Assembly (NCBI RefSeq): GCF_027484705.1
Contig: NZ_JAIXSL010000011.1
Span: 124,001-188,000, forward strand
Length of the DNA stretch: 64,000 nt
Direction of reading: 5' to 3'
Origin: Flavobacterium sp.
GTDB lineage: Bacteria > Bacteroidota > Bacteroidia > Flavobacteriales > Flavobacteriaceae
Position 1 is the first letter of the stretch; the number at the start of each line of letters is the position of its first letter. Positions 17,501 through 24,966 of the stretch are shown here, piece after piece. The position numbers were made by a program, and so were the translations under genes. Below the pieces are notes generated by a model, which saw only the letters and a list, made by a program, of their open reading frames with translations, had not been told where the DNA came from and made no database searches.

Positions 17501-19072
17501 AAAATATTCCTGATTCGGCAAACCGTAACGATACCCGCGACCGCGACCAATCGGCGTGGTTTGTTTTTCGCCATCGCGCACGCAGAGCAAAATATCGTGA
17601 GCGTTGGCGTCTTCTTTATTGATGTAAAAAGTGTTGTTTGTAGCGACTACTTTGACGTTGTGTTTTTTAGACAGTGCCATCAATCCTTCATTGACGCGGT
17701 TTTCGTCTTCCTGATTGTGTCGCATGAGTTCGATGTAGCAGTCGTCACCAAACGTATTTTTCCACCAGAGCAAGGCTTCTTCAGCTTGATTTTCACCTAG
17801 ATTTAAAAGCTTGTTGGGCACTTCACCGTATAAATTTCCGGACAGTACAATGATGTCTTCTTTGTATTGTTCGATGACTTTTTTATCGATGCGCGGCACA
17901 TAATAAAACCCGTTCGTGTAGGCAATCGAAGACATTTTTGCCAGATTGTGATAGCCTTTTTTGGTTTTAGCGAGCAGCACGATTTGATAGCCGTTGTCTT
18001 TTCTGCTTTTATCTTGATGGTCATCACAAACGAAAAACTCGCAACCCACAATCGGTTTGATGATTTTTTCGGTGGGCGCTTCGCCGTTTTCTTCCGACGC
18101 TTTGTTTTTGGCTTCGGCGGTTTTATTGTGGTTGATGATATCACGTACAAAGTGAAAAGCGCCCATCAAATTGGCATGGTCGGTAATCGCGACCGCTGGC
18201 ATTTTTTGCTGAATCGCCGCTTTAACCAAAGATGCCACACTAATGGTCGATTGTAAAACGGAAAACTGCGTATGGTTGTGTAAATGCACGAAGTCCACAT
18301 CTACAAGTAATTCCTTATTGTCAGAAAGTTCTTTTTTGGAAATCGGAGCCGCTTGTTTGTCGCCCTGAACCTGACGTATTTTTTCAGAAGCTTCCTTCAG
18401 ATTGACGTGCGTCAGCCCAATCGACTGAATCGGTTTTGGGTTTTTGGCTTGAAATTCCTGAAAATAACCGGCGTCCGCATGAAGTTCTTCGGCTGTAAAA
18501 ATCTCAAGTCGAATCAACTCTAAAAAGCAACGCGTGGTCGCTTCTACGTCGGCGGTAGCGTTGTGGGCTTCGGCAAACGGAACATTAAATAAATATTGGT
18601 GTAATTCGGTTAAGGTCGGCAGTTTGAATTTCCCACCGCGGCCACCCGGAAGTTTGAGCAATGATGCGGTGACTTCGGTACACGTATCAAGAACCGGCAT
18701 GCTTGCCATAGGCGATTCGATGCCCATACGGTGCAACTCGCACCCCATGATATTGATGTCGAACCCTAAGTTCTGCCCGACGATAAATTCGGCTTTCGAT
18801 AAAGCGATGTTGAATTTTTCTAAAACTTCCTGCAAAGCGATGCCTTGCTCGGTCGCCAATTCGGTTGAAATGCCATGAATGCGTTCGGCGTCATACGGAA
18901 TGTTGAACCCGTCAGGCCGGATCAGATAATCCTGATGTTCGATGACTTTTCCCATCGCGTCGTGCAACTGCCAGGCTATCTGAATACAGCGTGGCCAGTT
19001 GTTGGTGTCGGTAATAGGCGCGTCCCAACGTTTGGGCAATCCGGTGGTTTCGGTATCGAATATTAAGTACAT
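14543..19072 (-). CDS. dnaE: DNA polymerase III alpha subunit with fused N-terminal proofreading exonuclease
   Basis: A 1509-aa replicative polymerase. Residues ~1-180 are a DEDD exonuclease: Exo I is F-D-T-E-T-T-G, Exo II is G-Q-N-L-G-F-D, Exo III is H-N-A-T-A-D-V-E. A PHP domain follows from about residue 258 (H-L-H-N-H-T-Q-F-S, then I-T-D-H-A-N). The catalytic core has V-G-P-G-R-G-S-A-A-G-S (~650) and the metal-binding P-D-I-D-I-D-F-D-D (~688), then D-F-L-G-L. Finger, HhH and OB regions complete the protein, ending with a divergent tail. It is longer than E. coli DnaE (1160 aa) because of the fused exonuclease, which in E. coli is the separate DnaQ subunit. It is alone on its transcript. 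Confidence 0.96.
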   Translation of the reverse strand: MYLIFDTETTGLPKRWDAPITDTNNWPRCIQIAWQLHDAMGKVIEHQDYLIRPDGFNIPYDAERIHGISTELATEQGIALQEVLEKFNIALSKAEFIVGQNLGFDINIMGCELHRMGIESPMASMPVLDTCTEVTASLLKLPGGRGGKFKLPTLTELHQYLFNVPFAEAHNATADVEATTRCFLELIRLEIFTAEELHADAGYFQEFQAKNPKPIQSIGLTHVNLKEASEKIRQVQGDKQAAPISKKELSDNKELLVDVDFVHLHNHTQFSVLQSTISVASLVKAAIQQKMPAVAITDHANLMGAFHFVRDIINHNKTAEAKNKASEENGEAPTEKIIKPIVGCEFFVCDDHQDKSRKDNGYQIVLLAKTKKGYHNLAKMSSIAYTNGFYYVPRIDKKVIEQYKEDIIVLSGNLYGEVPNKLLNLGENQAEEALLWWKNTFGDDCYIELMRHNQEDENRVNEGLMALSKKHNVKVVATNNTFYINKEDANAHDILLCVRDGEKQTTPIGRGRGYRYGLPNQEYFFKSADEMKKLFHDCPEAIGNINEIVDKIEIYNLAREVLLPKFEIPNDFLIAEDETDGGKRGENSYLKHLTFKGAEKRYGNITPEIQERIDFELQTIENSGYPGYFLIVQDFIAAARSMGVSVGPGRGSAAGSVVAYCLGITNIDPLLYNLLFERFLNPDRVSLPDIDIDFDDEGRSKVMDYVINKYGSKQVAQIITYGTMAAKSAIRDTARVLDLPLFEADKIAKLIPGLIPSKWSLARFLNDTESEIKKVLRQEDFDKIKELIELSKEEDLSGETIQQAQVLEGNLRNTGIHACGVIITPSDITNFVPVATAKDSDLYVTQFDNSVVESAGLLKMDFLGLKTLTLIKDTVKLVKYRTGKDIDPDAFPIDDLKTYELFQRGETVGIFQYESAGMQKYMKELKPTVFNDLIAMNALYRPGPIAYIPSFIKRKNGEEPIEYDLEACEELLKDTYGITVYQEQVMLLSQKLADFSKGDADVLRKAMGKKQRDVLDKMKPKFISQAAAKGHSEEKLEKIWKDWEAFAEYAFNKSHSTCYAWVAYQTAYLKANYPAEYMAAVLSNNMSDIKQVSFFMEECKRMGLQVLGPDVNESFYKFTVNENYAVRFGIGAVKGVGMAAVETIVENRKDAKYKSIFDLAKRIDLRAANKKAFENLALAGGFDSFGNTTRAQYFHDEGDGITFLEKAIRYGAKFQENENSSQVSLFGEASNVQIPEPIVPPCEDWSTMEKLAKEKEVVGIYISGHPLDDYKFEMQYFCNSKLETLKSLDQYVNKNLTFGGIITNVQHRVAKNGKGWASFMMEGYDESFEFRIFGEEYLKFRHFLIQNNFTYIRVAVKEGWADKETGKKGEPRLQFLLVQYLQDVLPAFAKKLIIHLNIKDLQSEMIAKLSSIFQSNRGDHTVDFEVMELETVKRQIEVIPEPILIESEDPILDEEALSIEESSGISTTTEVEETKIITRLSMPSRKLKIKISNELLVELEKMQLNFKLN

Positions 19073-19159
19073 AGCAGTGTTTGAAGTAGCGGTGTTTCCT
19101 CAAAAAGGAACTTCAAATTTAGGCTATTTTGACAGAAGAATAGTGCGGAAGTTATCAAC

Positions 19160-19204
19160 AAAAAACCATTCAAAAAACTGACGAATCAATTCTTTGAATG
19201 GTTT
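19160..19204 (-). terminator. rho-independent terminator of the RRM gene
   Basis: AAACCATTCAAA (19163-19174) pairs perfectly with TTTGAATGGTTT (19193-19204). On the minus strand it ends in TTTTTTG, and it lies 43 bp after the RRM stop. Confidence 0.8.
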
Positions 19205-19246
19205 ATTTTGAAAATATAATTTAGTATATCCTGAAGATAAAGCTAA

Positions 19247-19594
19247 TTAGTATCCACCACGGTTTCCACCGCCACGGCTGTTTCCACCTCCGTAACCACC
19301 ACGAGAATCTCCACCGCTGCGGTTGTTGTTGAAGCTTCTTCTTTCGCCTTCTGGTTTTGGTTCAGATTTGTTTACTACAATGGCACGACCTTGTACAGTA
19401 GCACCGTTCAATTCTGCAATTGCCTTCAACGCTTCCTCGTCATTTTCCATTTCTACAAATCCGAATCCTTTACTTCTTCCGGTAAATTTATCGGTAATTA
19501 TTTTTACAGAATCAACTGCACCATAAGCCTCAAAAGACTCTCTTAAATCTGCTTCCTCAATACTGAATGGAAGGCTTCCAACGAAAATGTTCAT
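19247..19594 (-). CDS. RRM RNA-binding protein with glycine-rich tail
   Basis: A 115-aa protein with one RNA recognition motif. RNP2 is N-I-F-V-G-S-L (2-8) and RNP1 is K-G-F-G-F-V-E-M (about 43-50). Residues ~78-115 are a Gly/Arg/Asn-rich tail with R-G-G repeats. This is the usual form of the small bacterial Rbp proteins found in cyanobacteria and Bacteroidota, which bind single-stranded RNA and are often cold-regulated. The start is supported by a -7 box 22 bp upstream. It is monocistronic, with a strong terminator downstream. Confidence 0.93.
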   Translation of the reverse strand: MNIFVGSLPFSIEEADLRESFEAYGAVDSVKIITDKFTGRSKGFGFVEMENDEEALKAIAELNGATVQGRAIVVNKSEPKPEGERRSFNNNRSGGDSRGGYGGGNSRGGGNRGGY

Positions 19595-19616
19595 ATGAAT
19601 TATTTTAAATATTACA

Positions 19617-19624
19617 CAAATATA
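19617..19624 (-). promoter_or_regulatory. -7 promoter box for the RRM gene
   Basis: TATATTTG on the minus strand is a full match to TAnnTTTG, 22 bp before the ATG. No TTG was seen at 19 bp. Confidence 0.55.
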
Positions 19625-19845
19625 GCTTTAATTTTCTTCTAAATGACGATGTAGCATATTATTTATGTTTTAAAAAAATAAAAACAGAAAATTTTCCCAA
19701 CGGATTGATTCTCACGCTTTTTTAGGCACTCAAACTATCGATTGTCATGAACCGTGAATAAAGGAATCTTGCAACTATCAATAAGTATCTTGTAAGACTT
19801 TTTGACTTGGATAGGATTAATTTTAAAACATTAAACCTACTGATT

Positions 19846-20238
19846 ATGAAATCTAAACTGCTTTATTATCTCGACGACGACCTCGACGATTTAAATTATT
19901 TTCGCGACGTAACTGAAGATTTGGGCCACCGCACAGTGATATTTATGACAGGAAATGAATTGTTGTATGCCTTAAAGCACGAATCGGAAAAGCCTGATCT
20001 GATATTTCTGGATGTGCACATGCCAATACTCAACGGCGAAGAAATTCTGAACATCCTGAAGAAATCGGAAGATTACAAGTATATTCCGACGATTATGATT
20101 TCCGGAGTTTTTCCGAAGAAACTGGTGCGTGATTATCAAAAAACTGGTGCGGATTATCTGATGAAAAAAACGATAGGCAGCGATTTAAAAATAGCACTGA
20201 ATCATGTATTGGGGCTTGATTTTCCTTTGAAGGCTTAA
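19846..20238 (+). CDS. single-domain response regulator (receiver only)
   Basis: A 130-aa CheY-like receiver with no output domain. Acidic cluster D10-D11-D12, phospho-acceptor D56 in I-F-L-D-V-H-M-P, S in M-I-S-G-V-F and the conserved lysine in Y-L-M-K-K. The start is the ATG at 19846; an upstream in-frame ATG would add 13 unrelated residues. No kinase is adjacent, so the partner is unknown. It ends 2 bp before the end of the converging SnoaL-like gene. Confidence 0.9.
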   Translation: MKSKLLYYLDDDLDDLNYFRDVTEDLGHRTVIFMTGNELLYALKHESEKPDLIFLDVHMPILNGEEILNILKKSEDYKYIPTIMISGVFPKKLVRDYQKTGADYLMKKTIGSDLKIALNHVLGLDFPLKA

Positions 20239-20240
20239 TG

Positions 20241-20603
20241 TTATCCGTGATAAACCCTCGAAAATACAATCTTGCCATCTTTGATTTCGAGCACTTCTGC
20301 CACGAGCATATCGGCTTCATTTTCGACGGTTCTGACGTATTCCATAAACACGCGGTCGGCATTTGCAGTCAGTGAAGTAACGCGATAATGTAAACTCGGA
20401 ATCGTTTCAAAAGCGCCTTCCCACCAGTCATGCAAAGCCTTTTTACCTTTGACCAAACCATTGGTTTCAGGTTGCTTGATTTTGAGTTTCGGGCTGAAAT
20501 GTTCCGCCTCATCATCGTACAAAGACAAAAGGGAATCCAGATTATGGTCGTTGAAAGCGGCAAACCAACGGTGTGCTATCGATAAATTTTGTTGTGTAAT
20601 CAT
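20241..20603 (-). CDS. SnoaL/NTF2-like domain protein
   Basis: A 120-aa protein of the NTF2-like superfamily, with an N-terminal helix pair (F-A-A-F-N-D-H-N-L-D-S-L-L-S-L-Y) followed by a curved beta sheet, as in SnoaL-like polyketide cyclases and many small hydrolase- or isomerase-like proteins. No catalytic pair can be assigned with confidence. No operon partners. The substrate is unknown. Confidence 0.8.
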   Translation of the reverse strand: MITQQNLSIAHRWFAAFNDHNLDSLLSLYDDEAEHFSPKLKIKQPETNGLVKGKKALHDWWEGAFETIPSLHYRVTSLTANADRVFMEYVRTVENEADMLVAEVLEIKDGKIVFSRVYHG

Positions 20604-20610
20604 ATCTTTT

Positions 20611-20642
20611 TTAAAAGAAAATTCCCGCTATTGTAACGGGAA
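20611..20642 (-). terminator. rho-independent terminator of the pseudouridine synthase gene
   Basis: On the minus strand TTCCCG, a 9-nt loop, CGGGAA and then TTTTCTTTT. It lies 57 bp downstream of the RluB-type gene and before the SnoaL-like start. Confidence 0.75.
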
Positions 20643-20662
20643 TCCCATATTATTTTATTCCT

Positions 20663-20694
20663 CAGAACCTCAGAACCTCAGAACCTCAGCGCCT
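20663..20694 (+). repeat. 8-bp tandem repeat
   Basis: CAGAACCT is repeated three times exactly, with a fourth copy changed to CAGCGCCT. It ends 4 bp from the stop of the pseudouridine synthase gene. Confidence 0.8.
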
Positions 20695-20698
20695 TAAT

Positions 20699-21598
20699 TT
20701 AAACATTCTTCAAATTAATAATTTCCTGCTCAGTCAAAAACCTCCAATTGCCACGCGGCAGATTTTTCTTGGTCAATCCTGCAAAAGAAACGCGGTCAAT
20801 TCTGAGCACATCGTATTTGAAATTTTCAAAAATAGCACGCACCACTTTCACGTTCGACGTTTTCAATTTCAAACCCACTTCGGTTTTAGGCTGGTCTTCA
20901 ATATAACTGATTTCTTCAATAAACAAGCGGTGCCCGTCAAGCGTCACGCCTTTTGAAATCTTTTCCAAATCTTCAAATTTCAAATTCTTATCGAGCGAAA
21001 CCTGATAAATCTTCGAAGATTTCTGGTTCGGCAAACTGAATTTCCGGATCATATCCGTATCATTGGTAAACAACAACAAACCCGTCGTGTTCTTATCCAT
21101 ACGGCCGACAGCGGCGATTTTGGCATTCGTAGCGCCACGCACCAATTCAAGTACGTTACGGTCTTCCTGTCCTTCGTCTAAGGCGGTCGTAAAATTTTTG
21201 GGTTTGTTGAGTAAAATATATTCTTTCTTCTCAGGCGTTAAAGTCGCTCCGTCAAAATTTACCACATCGCCCGGCTTCACCATATAACCCATTTCGGTCA
21301 CCGGAATGCCATTGACTTTCACATTGCCAGACTGAATGTAGATGTCAGCATCACGACGCGAGCACACGCCCGAATTCGAAATGTATTTGTTCAAACGCAT
21401 CTCATCCGGATTCTTAGGGCGTTTCGGCGCCTGATTCGGTTTCTTTTCTGCTTTCGCGGCTTTGGCTGCTTCGGCAGGCGTCAGCGTTTTCGGTTTCACT
21501 TTCTTAGGCCCTTGTGCACGTTTGGCCATCGCAGGCTTCGGTTTGTTCGAACTCGGCCGCGATCCGCCACGCTTATTATTGCCTTCCTTATTATTCAT
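20699..21598 (-). CDS. rluB: 23S rRNA pseudouridine synthase, RluB/RsuA family
   Basis: A 299-aa protein. A low-complexity Lys/Pro/Ala-rich extension (1-~65) precedes an S4 RNA-binding domain (~66-110, M-R-L-N-K-Y-I-S-N-S-G-V-C-S-R-R-D-A-D) and the RsuA/RluB catalytic domain. The catalytic aspartate is D168 in G-R-M-D-K-N-T-T-G-L. It isomerises a uridine in rRNA; RluB is preferred over RluE/RluF or RsuA by the S4 domain and by family habit in Bacteroidota, but the target site cannot be read from sequence. It is separated from the isoprenoid genes by repeat copy 2. Confidence 0.88.
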   Translation of the reverse strand: MNNKEGNNKRGGSRPSSNKPKPAMAKRAQGPKKVKPKTLTPAEAAKAAKAEKKPNQAPKRPKNPDEMRLNKYISNSGVCSRRDADIYIQSGNVKVNGIPVTEMGYMVKPGDVVNFDGATLTPEKKEYILLNKPKNFTTALDEGQEDRNVLELVRGATNAKIAAVGRMDKNTTGLLLFTNDTDMIRKFSLPNQKSSKIYQVSLDKNLKFEDLEKISKGVTLDGHRLFIEEISYIEDQPKTEVGLKLKTSNVKVVRAIFENFKYDVLRIDRVSFAGLTKKNLPRGNWRFLTEQEIINLKNV

Positions 21599-21641
21599 AA
21601 CTGCTTAATTTTGATGCAAAGATAGGTTTTTATTGGTTTTG

Positions 21642-21722
21642 TCAGGAGCTGTTCCGGCTATACGTTACAATCTTTTGCGCCAAACCCTGGCACAAAAGGA
21701 TTTCCGCTACTATCCGGGCTAG
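21642..21722 (+). repeat. intergenic hairpin repeat family, copy 2
   Basis: Begins TCAGGAGCTG and ends TATCCGGGCTAG. Core: ATCTTTTG, GCCA, loop AACCC, TGGC, CAAAAGGAT. The stem differs from copy 1 (GGCG/CGCC) but pairs equally well, and the loop is identical. The 12-bp end TATCCGGGCTAG is repeated exactly at 21814-21825 after ~91 bp, as if something inserted into or duplicated the element's end. The region lies between ubiA and rluB. Confidence 0.88.
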
Positions 21723-21778
21723 TGCTTTAGGTTAAATTAAAAATCTTCCGTTTTCATTTGAAATTTTAGAAAATACCT

Positions 21779-21795
21779 GAAGTCCACTGGACTTC
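21779..21795. repeat. 17-bp palindrome inside the insert of repeat copy 2
   Basis: GAAGTCCACTGGACTTC has perfect 8-bp arms around a single central base. It lies within the 91 bp between the two TATCCGGGCTAG copies. It may be a protein site or part of a small repeat unit. Confidence 0.6.
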
Positions 21796-21849
21796 CTCCT
21801 CTTAATATCAAATTATCCGGGCTAGGGTTGTAATAGTAAATCGAACTTT

Positions 21850-22806
21850 TTAGATTGTTTCAAGCAGTTTCCTTCCATGCCACAAAACGGTCGGGTCAAT
21901 GAGCACGATGCAGCATACGCCCGCGACAATCAGGAATTTCAAAAGATTGTGAAGTTTAAGGTATTGTTCCTTCGAATCGGATTGCCACAACTGGATGCCG
22001 AAAAAAATCATGATGATGAAACCGACATAAAAATAAATATCCATATAGCCGACATCAAACACGCTGACCAGAAAATACACCGGAATAATCGTCAACAGCA
22101 GCAAAGCAGTAATGCTGATTTTTGAAATGTTTTCGCCAAACGCAATCGGAATCGTCTCGTAACCGTTCGCCAGATCGCCTTTGATGTTCTCCAAATCTTT
22201 GATCATTTCCCGAACCAAAAGCAAAATGAAAAGGAAAGTAGCATGCGTGAAAATCACCGCGAGATCGTTGGTGTGGTTTTCAATTTCATTGAACGGAAGC
22301 CTGTAATAATAGTACAATAAAATTCCAAAAAAAGGAAAAACGGCCAGAAATGCAGCAATGAAGTTACTAAAAAGTGCGTATTTTTTGCGTTTGTGCGAAT
22401 ACAGCCAAATCAGAAAAATATAAGTCGCAAAGAATAAACTCGCGCGCCACGACACGAGAAACGCAAACAAGGTCGCGATGAAATTCAAAAGGAAATACAC
22501 GCGCAGTTTCGTATTCTGACTCACCAAACGATCGAGCATCGATTTGTTCGGCCGATTGATTAGATCCTTTTTGCTGTCGTAAAAACTGTTGATGATATAG
22601 CCCGAAGCAATTGTTATCGACGAGGCGAAAACCACGATGAACAACTTATAATCGAGTAGGATGGAGAGCGCACTTTTGCCCGGCGCCAGAATAAAAATCG
22701 CCGATAAATATTGGGCTACGATAATAATAGGAATATTATAGCCGCGCACTACAGAAAACAAACTGACAACTTTCATGATCCGCCATTTGTTCTTTCTGCT
22801 TAACAT
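21850..22806 (-). CDS. UbiA family prenyltransferase (geranylgeranylglycerol-phosphate geranylgeranyltransferase-like)
   Basis: A 318-aa inner-membrane enzyme with about eight hydrophobic helices. The first metal/diphosphate motif is N73-S-F-Y-D77-S-K-K-D81; the second is K-D-L-E-N-I-K-G-D-L-A-N-G near residue 205. These are the two Asp-rich loops of UbiA enzymes, which attach a prenyl chain to an acceptor. Bacteroidota members are usually annotated as geranylgeranylglycerol-phosphate geranylgeranyltransferases, and the neighbouring mevalonate genes support an isoprenoid substrate, but the acceptor is not proven. An ATG at 22776 is an alternative start. It begins 30 bp after the mevalonate kinase stop, probably in the same operon. 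Confidence 0.85.
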   Translation of the reverse strand: MLSRKNKWRIMKVVSLFSVVRGYNIPIIIVAQYLSAIFILAPGKSALSILLDYKLFIVVFASSITIASGYIINSFYDSKKDLINRPNKSMLDRLVSQNTKLRVYFLLNFIATLFAFLVSWRASLFFATYIFLIWLYSHKRKKYALFSNFIAAFLAVFPFFGILLYYYYRLPFNEIENHTNDLAVIFTHATFLFILLLVREMIKDLENIKGDLANGYETIPIAFGENISKISITALLLLTIIPVYFLVSVFDVGYMDIYFYVGFIIMIFFGIQLWQSDSKEQYLKLHNLLKFLIVAGVCCIVLIDPTVLWHGRKLLETI

Positions 22807-22836
22807 AAAAGAAGGGTCTGTTTGGAATAAAGTAGA

Positions 22837-23775
22837 TTAAAACTGATAAACGACCTCGAGTTTGTAATCCTTCAAGGATTGTTTGGCTTTTTCGAGGTCT
22901 TCCGTAAATCCTAAGATATAACCGCCGCCTCCCGAACCGCAAAGCTTTAAGTAATAATCATTGGTGTCGATCCCTTTCTGCCAGATGCCATGAAATTGCT
23001 CGGGAATCATCGGCTTGAAATTGTTCAGCACGACTTTCGACAATTTTTTGGTGTTTGAAAATAAAGATTTCATATCGCCGCCGAGGAAATTCTCTACGCA
23101 AGCATCAGTATATTTGACGAATTGGTTTTTAAGCATCGTACGGAAACCCTGATCTTTAAGGTTTTCCATGAAGATATTGACCATCGGAGCCGTTTCGCCT
23201 ACAATTCCTGAATCCAGCAAAAACACTGCGCCTTTGCCCGTCAGGCTTTGCGTAGGAATTCCGGTCGCTTCGATATGATCTTTGGAATTGATTAAAATAG
23301 GAATGCTCAAATAACTGTTGAGCGGATCCAAACCCGAACTTTTACCATGGAAAAAAGATTCCATTTGCCCGAAGATGGTTTTGAGTTGCAGTAATTTTTC
23401 ACGCGTTAAATTCTCTAAAACGGTGATTTTATTTTGCGCGTATTTATCGTAAATCGCCGCTACCAATGCGCCGCTGCTGCCTACGCCATATCCTTGCGGA
23501 ATGCTCGAATCGAAATACATGCCCGAAGCCACATCATTTTTCAAAGCTTCCAAATCGAAAGTCACCAATTCTGGTTGTTCGCTTTGCAAAGTTTCAAGAT
23601 GCGACACGAAACGCTTCAGATTCGCATTCGATTTGACCGCTTCAGCTGACGTATTGCCGTCTGATTTGAGCGCGCCGTTATAAAAATTGTAAGGAATTGA
23701 CAATCCTTTAGAATCTTTGATGATTCCGTATTCTCCGAAGAGCAGGATTTTCGAGTAAAATAATGGTCCTTTCAT
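22837..23775 (-). CDS. mevalonate kinase-like GHMP kinase
   Basis: A 312-aa GHMP kinase. The N-terminus has K-I-L-L-F-G-E-Y, the ATP loop is P-Q-G-Y-G-V-G-S-S-G-A (93-103), and E139-S-F-F-H-G-K-S-S-G-L-D150 matches the mevalonate kinase motif with its catalytic aspartate. The C-terminal glycine motif is C-G-S-G-G-G-G-Y. It phosphorylates mevalonate with ATP. No separate phosphomevalonate kinase is seen here; that enzyme must be elsewhere or this one has a related specificity. It starts 2 bp after the mvaD stop, so the two are cotranscribed. Confidence 0.88.
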   Translation of the reverse strand: MKGPLFYSKILLFGEYGIIKDSKGLSIPYNFYNGALKSDGNTSAEAVKSNANLKRFVSHLETLQSEQPELVTFDLEALKNDVASGMYFDSSIPQGYGVGSSGALVAAIYDKYAQNKITVLENLTREKLLQLKTIFGQMESFFHGKSSGLDPLNSYLSIPILINSKDHIEATGIPTQSLTGKGAVFLLDSGIVGETAPMVNIFMENLKDQGFRTMLKNQFVKYTDACVENFLGGDMKSLFSNTKKLSKVVLNNFKPMIPEQFHGIWQKGIDTNDYYLKLCGSGGGGYILGFTEDLEKAKQSLKDYKLEVVYQF

Positions 23776-23777
23776 AG

Positions 23778-24869
23778 TTAGTTTTCAAGCATTAATTGAC
23801 TTCCTTGTCCAATTGCATCACAAATATACTGACCATTCTGACAATAGCCAACCAATTCGTGCTGAATAAATTGTAAAACTGTCACTTTATCGTTTTCGGG
23901 ATACAAAACATGCACGTTCGCTCCAGCATCTAACGTAAAACAAACCGGAATGTTGTGCGCTTTTCTGAATTTCCAGATCGCGTTGATGATTTCGAGCGTG
24001 TTGGGTTTCATCAAAATGAAATACGGCATCGAGGTCATCATCATCGCGTGTAAAGTCAAGGCTTCGCTTTCTACGATGGCTATGAATTTTTCAAGATCGC
24101 CGGTTTCTAAAATGATTCTGAGTTTCGAAAGGTTTTCATGCGCTTGTGCGAATCTTTGTTCGGCATAAGGATGGTCGTGCATCAAATCGTGTCCGACGGT
24201 GCTCGATACTTGCTTTTCACCTTTGTCGACGAGTAAAATCGTATCCTGATAATTGTTAAAATTAGCGTGAATCTCAGTAGGAAATTCTACGCCGAACAAA
24301 TCAGAACTTTCGTCAATGTCCGCGTGATTTCCCCAAACGACTACTTTCCCTTTGACGCTTCTACAGGCACTTCCGGAACCCAAACGCGCTAAAAACGATG
24401 CTTTTTCATAGAAATAATCTTCGGTCATTTCAGGGTTCAAAACTTTTTCAAGGCTCATGACGTTCATCGCCAAAGCTGCCATTCCCGAAGCCGAAGAAGC
24501 GATTCCGGAACTGTGCGGAAAAGTATTTTGGGTATCAATCGTGAAATGAAATTGCTTCAAATACGGACAATAAACCGCAATGCGTTCGAAAAATTTCTGG
24601 ATTTTCGGTTTGAAATCTTCCTTAGGTTTTCCTTCGAAAAGCAAGTCAAAACTAAAATGATCGTGATTCTCTTTTTTGTTGAAAGTCAGTTTGGTGATCG
24701 TTTTACAAGCATCCAAAGTGAAACTTACCGACGGATTGGCCGGAATCTGGTGCGCTTTCTTGCCCCAATATTTGACTAAAGCGATGTTGCTCGGCGCGCT
24801 CCATTGAAATGTTCCGCTTTCGATGGTGCTCGAAAATGACTTGGGAATAAAATCCGTTGCAGTCCTCAT
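23778..24869 (-). CDS. mvaD: diphosphomevalonate decarboxylase
   Basis: 363 aa when started at the ATG at 24869. Substrate-binding residues appear as A-L-V-K-Y-W-G-K (K33-K37 region), and S-S-G-I-A-S-S-A-S-G-M-A is the family's GHMP-type loop. The C-terminal catalytic aspartate lies in L-D-A-G-A-N-V-H. It makes isopentenyl diphosphate from mevalonate diphosphate. An in-frame ATG at 24887 lies inside the -7 box (24885-24892), so it cannot be translated from that promoter; 24869 is the real start. First gene of the operon mvaD-mvk-ubiA. Confidence 0.95.
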   Translation of the reverse strand: MRTATDFIPKSFSSTIESGTFQWSAPSNIALVKYWGKKAHQIPANPSVSFTLDACKTITKLTFNKKENHDHFSFDLLFEGKPKEDFKPKIQKFFERIAVYCPYLKQFHFTIDTQNTFPHSSGIASSASGMAALAMNVMSLEKVLNPEMTEDYFYEKASFLARLGSGSACRSVKGKVVVWGNHADIDESSDLFGVEFPTEIHANFNNYQDTILLVDKGEKQVSSTVGHDLMHDHPYAEQRFAQAHENLSKLRIILETGDLEKFIAIVESEALTLHAMMMTSMPYFILMKPNTLEIINAIWKFRKAHNIPVCFTLDAGANVHVLYPENDKVTVLQFIQHELVGYCQNGQYICDAIGQGSQLMLEN

Positions 24870-24884
24870 AAATGGAAATTTTGA

Positions 24885-24892
24885 CAAAGATA
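24885..24892 (-). promoter_or_regulatory. -7 promoter box for the mvaD operon
   Basis: TATCTTTG on the minus strand, 15 bp before the ATG at 24869. No TTG at 19 bp. A TACATTTA box for the divergent tspO lies about 60 bp away. Confidence 0.55.
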
Positions 24893-24966
24893 CTTTTTTT
24901 GGTTAAGCCTCGATGAGTAACTTTGTGTATTCACCGATAATTTCATTACATTTAAAAAAAACTGCC

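Noticed and set aside
17219..17800. 193-codon plus-strand ORF
   Set aside because: It lies wholly antisense to dnaE, has no start signal and has no recognisable family feature.
20663..20694. Regulatory tandem array
   Set aside because: An 8-bp repeat of four units beside a stop codon and terminator; looks like slippage, and nothing else suggests regulation.
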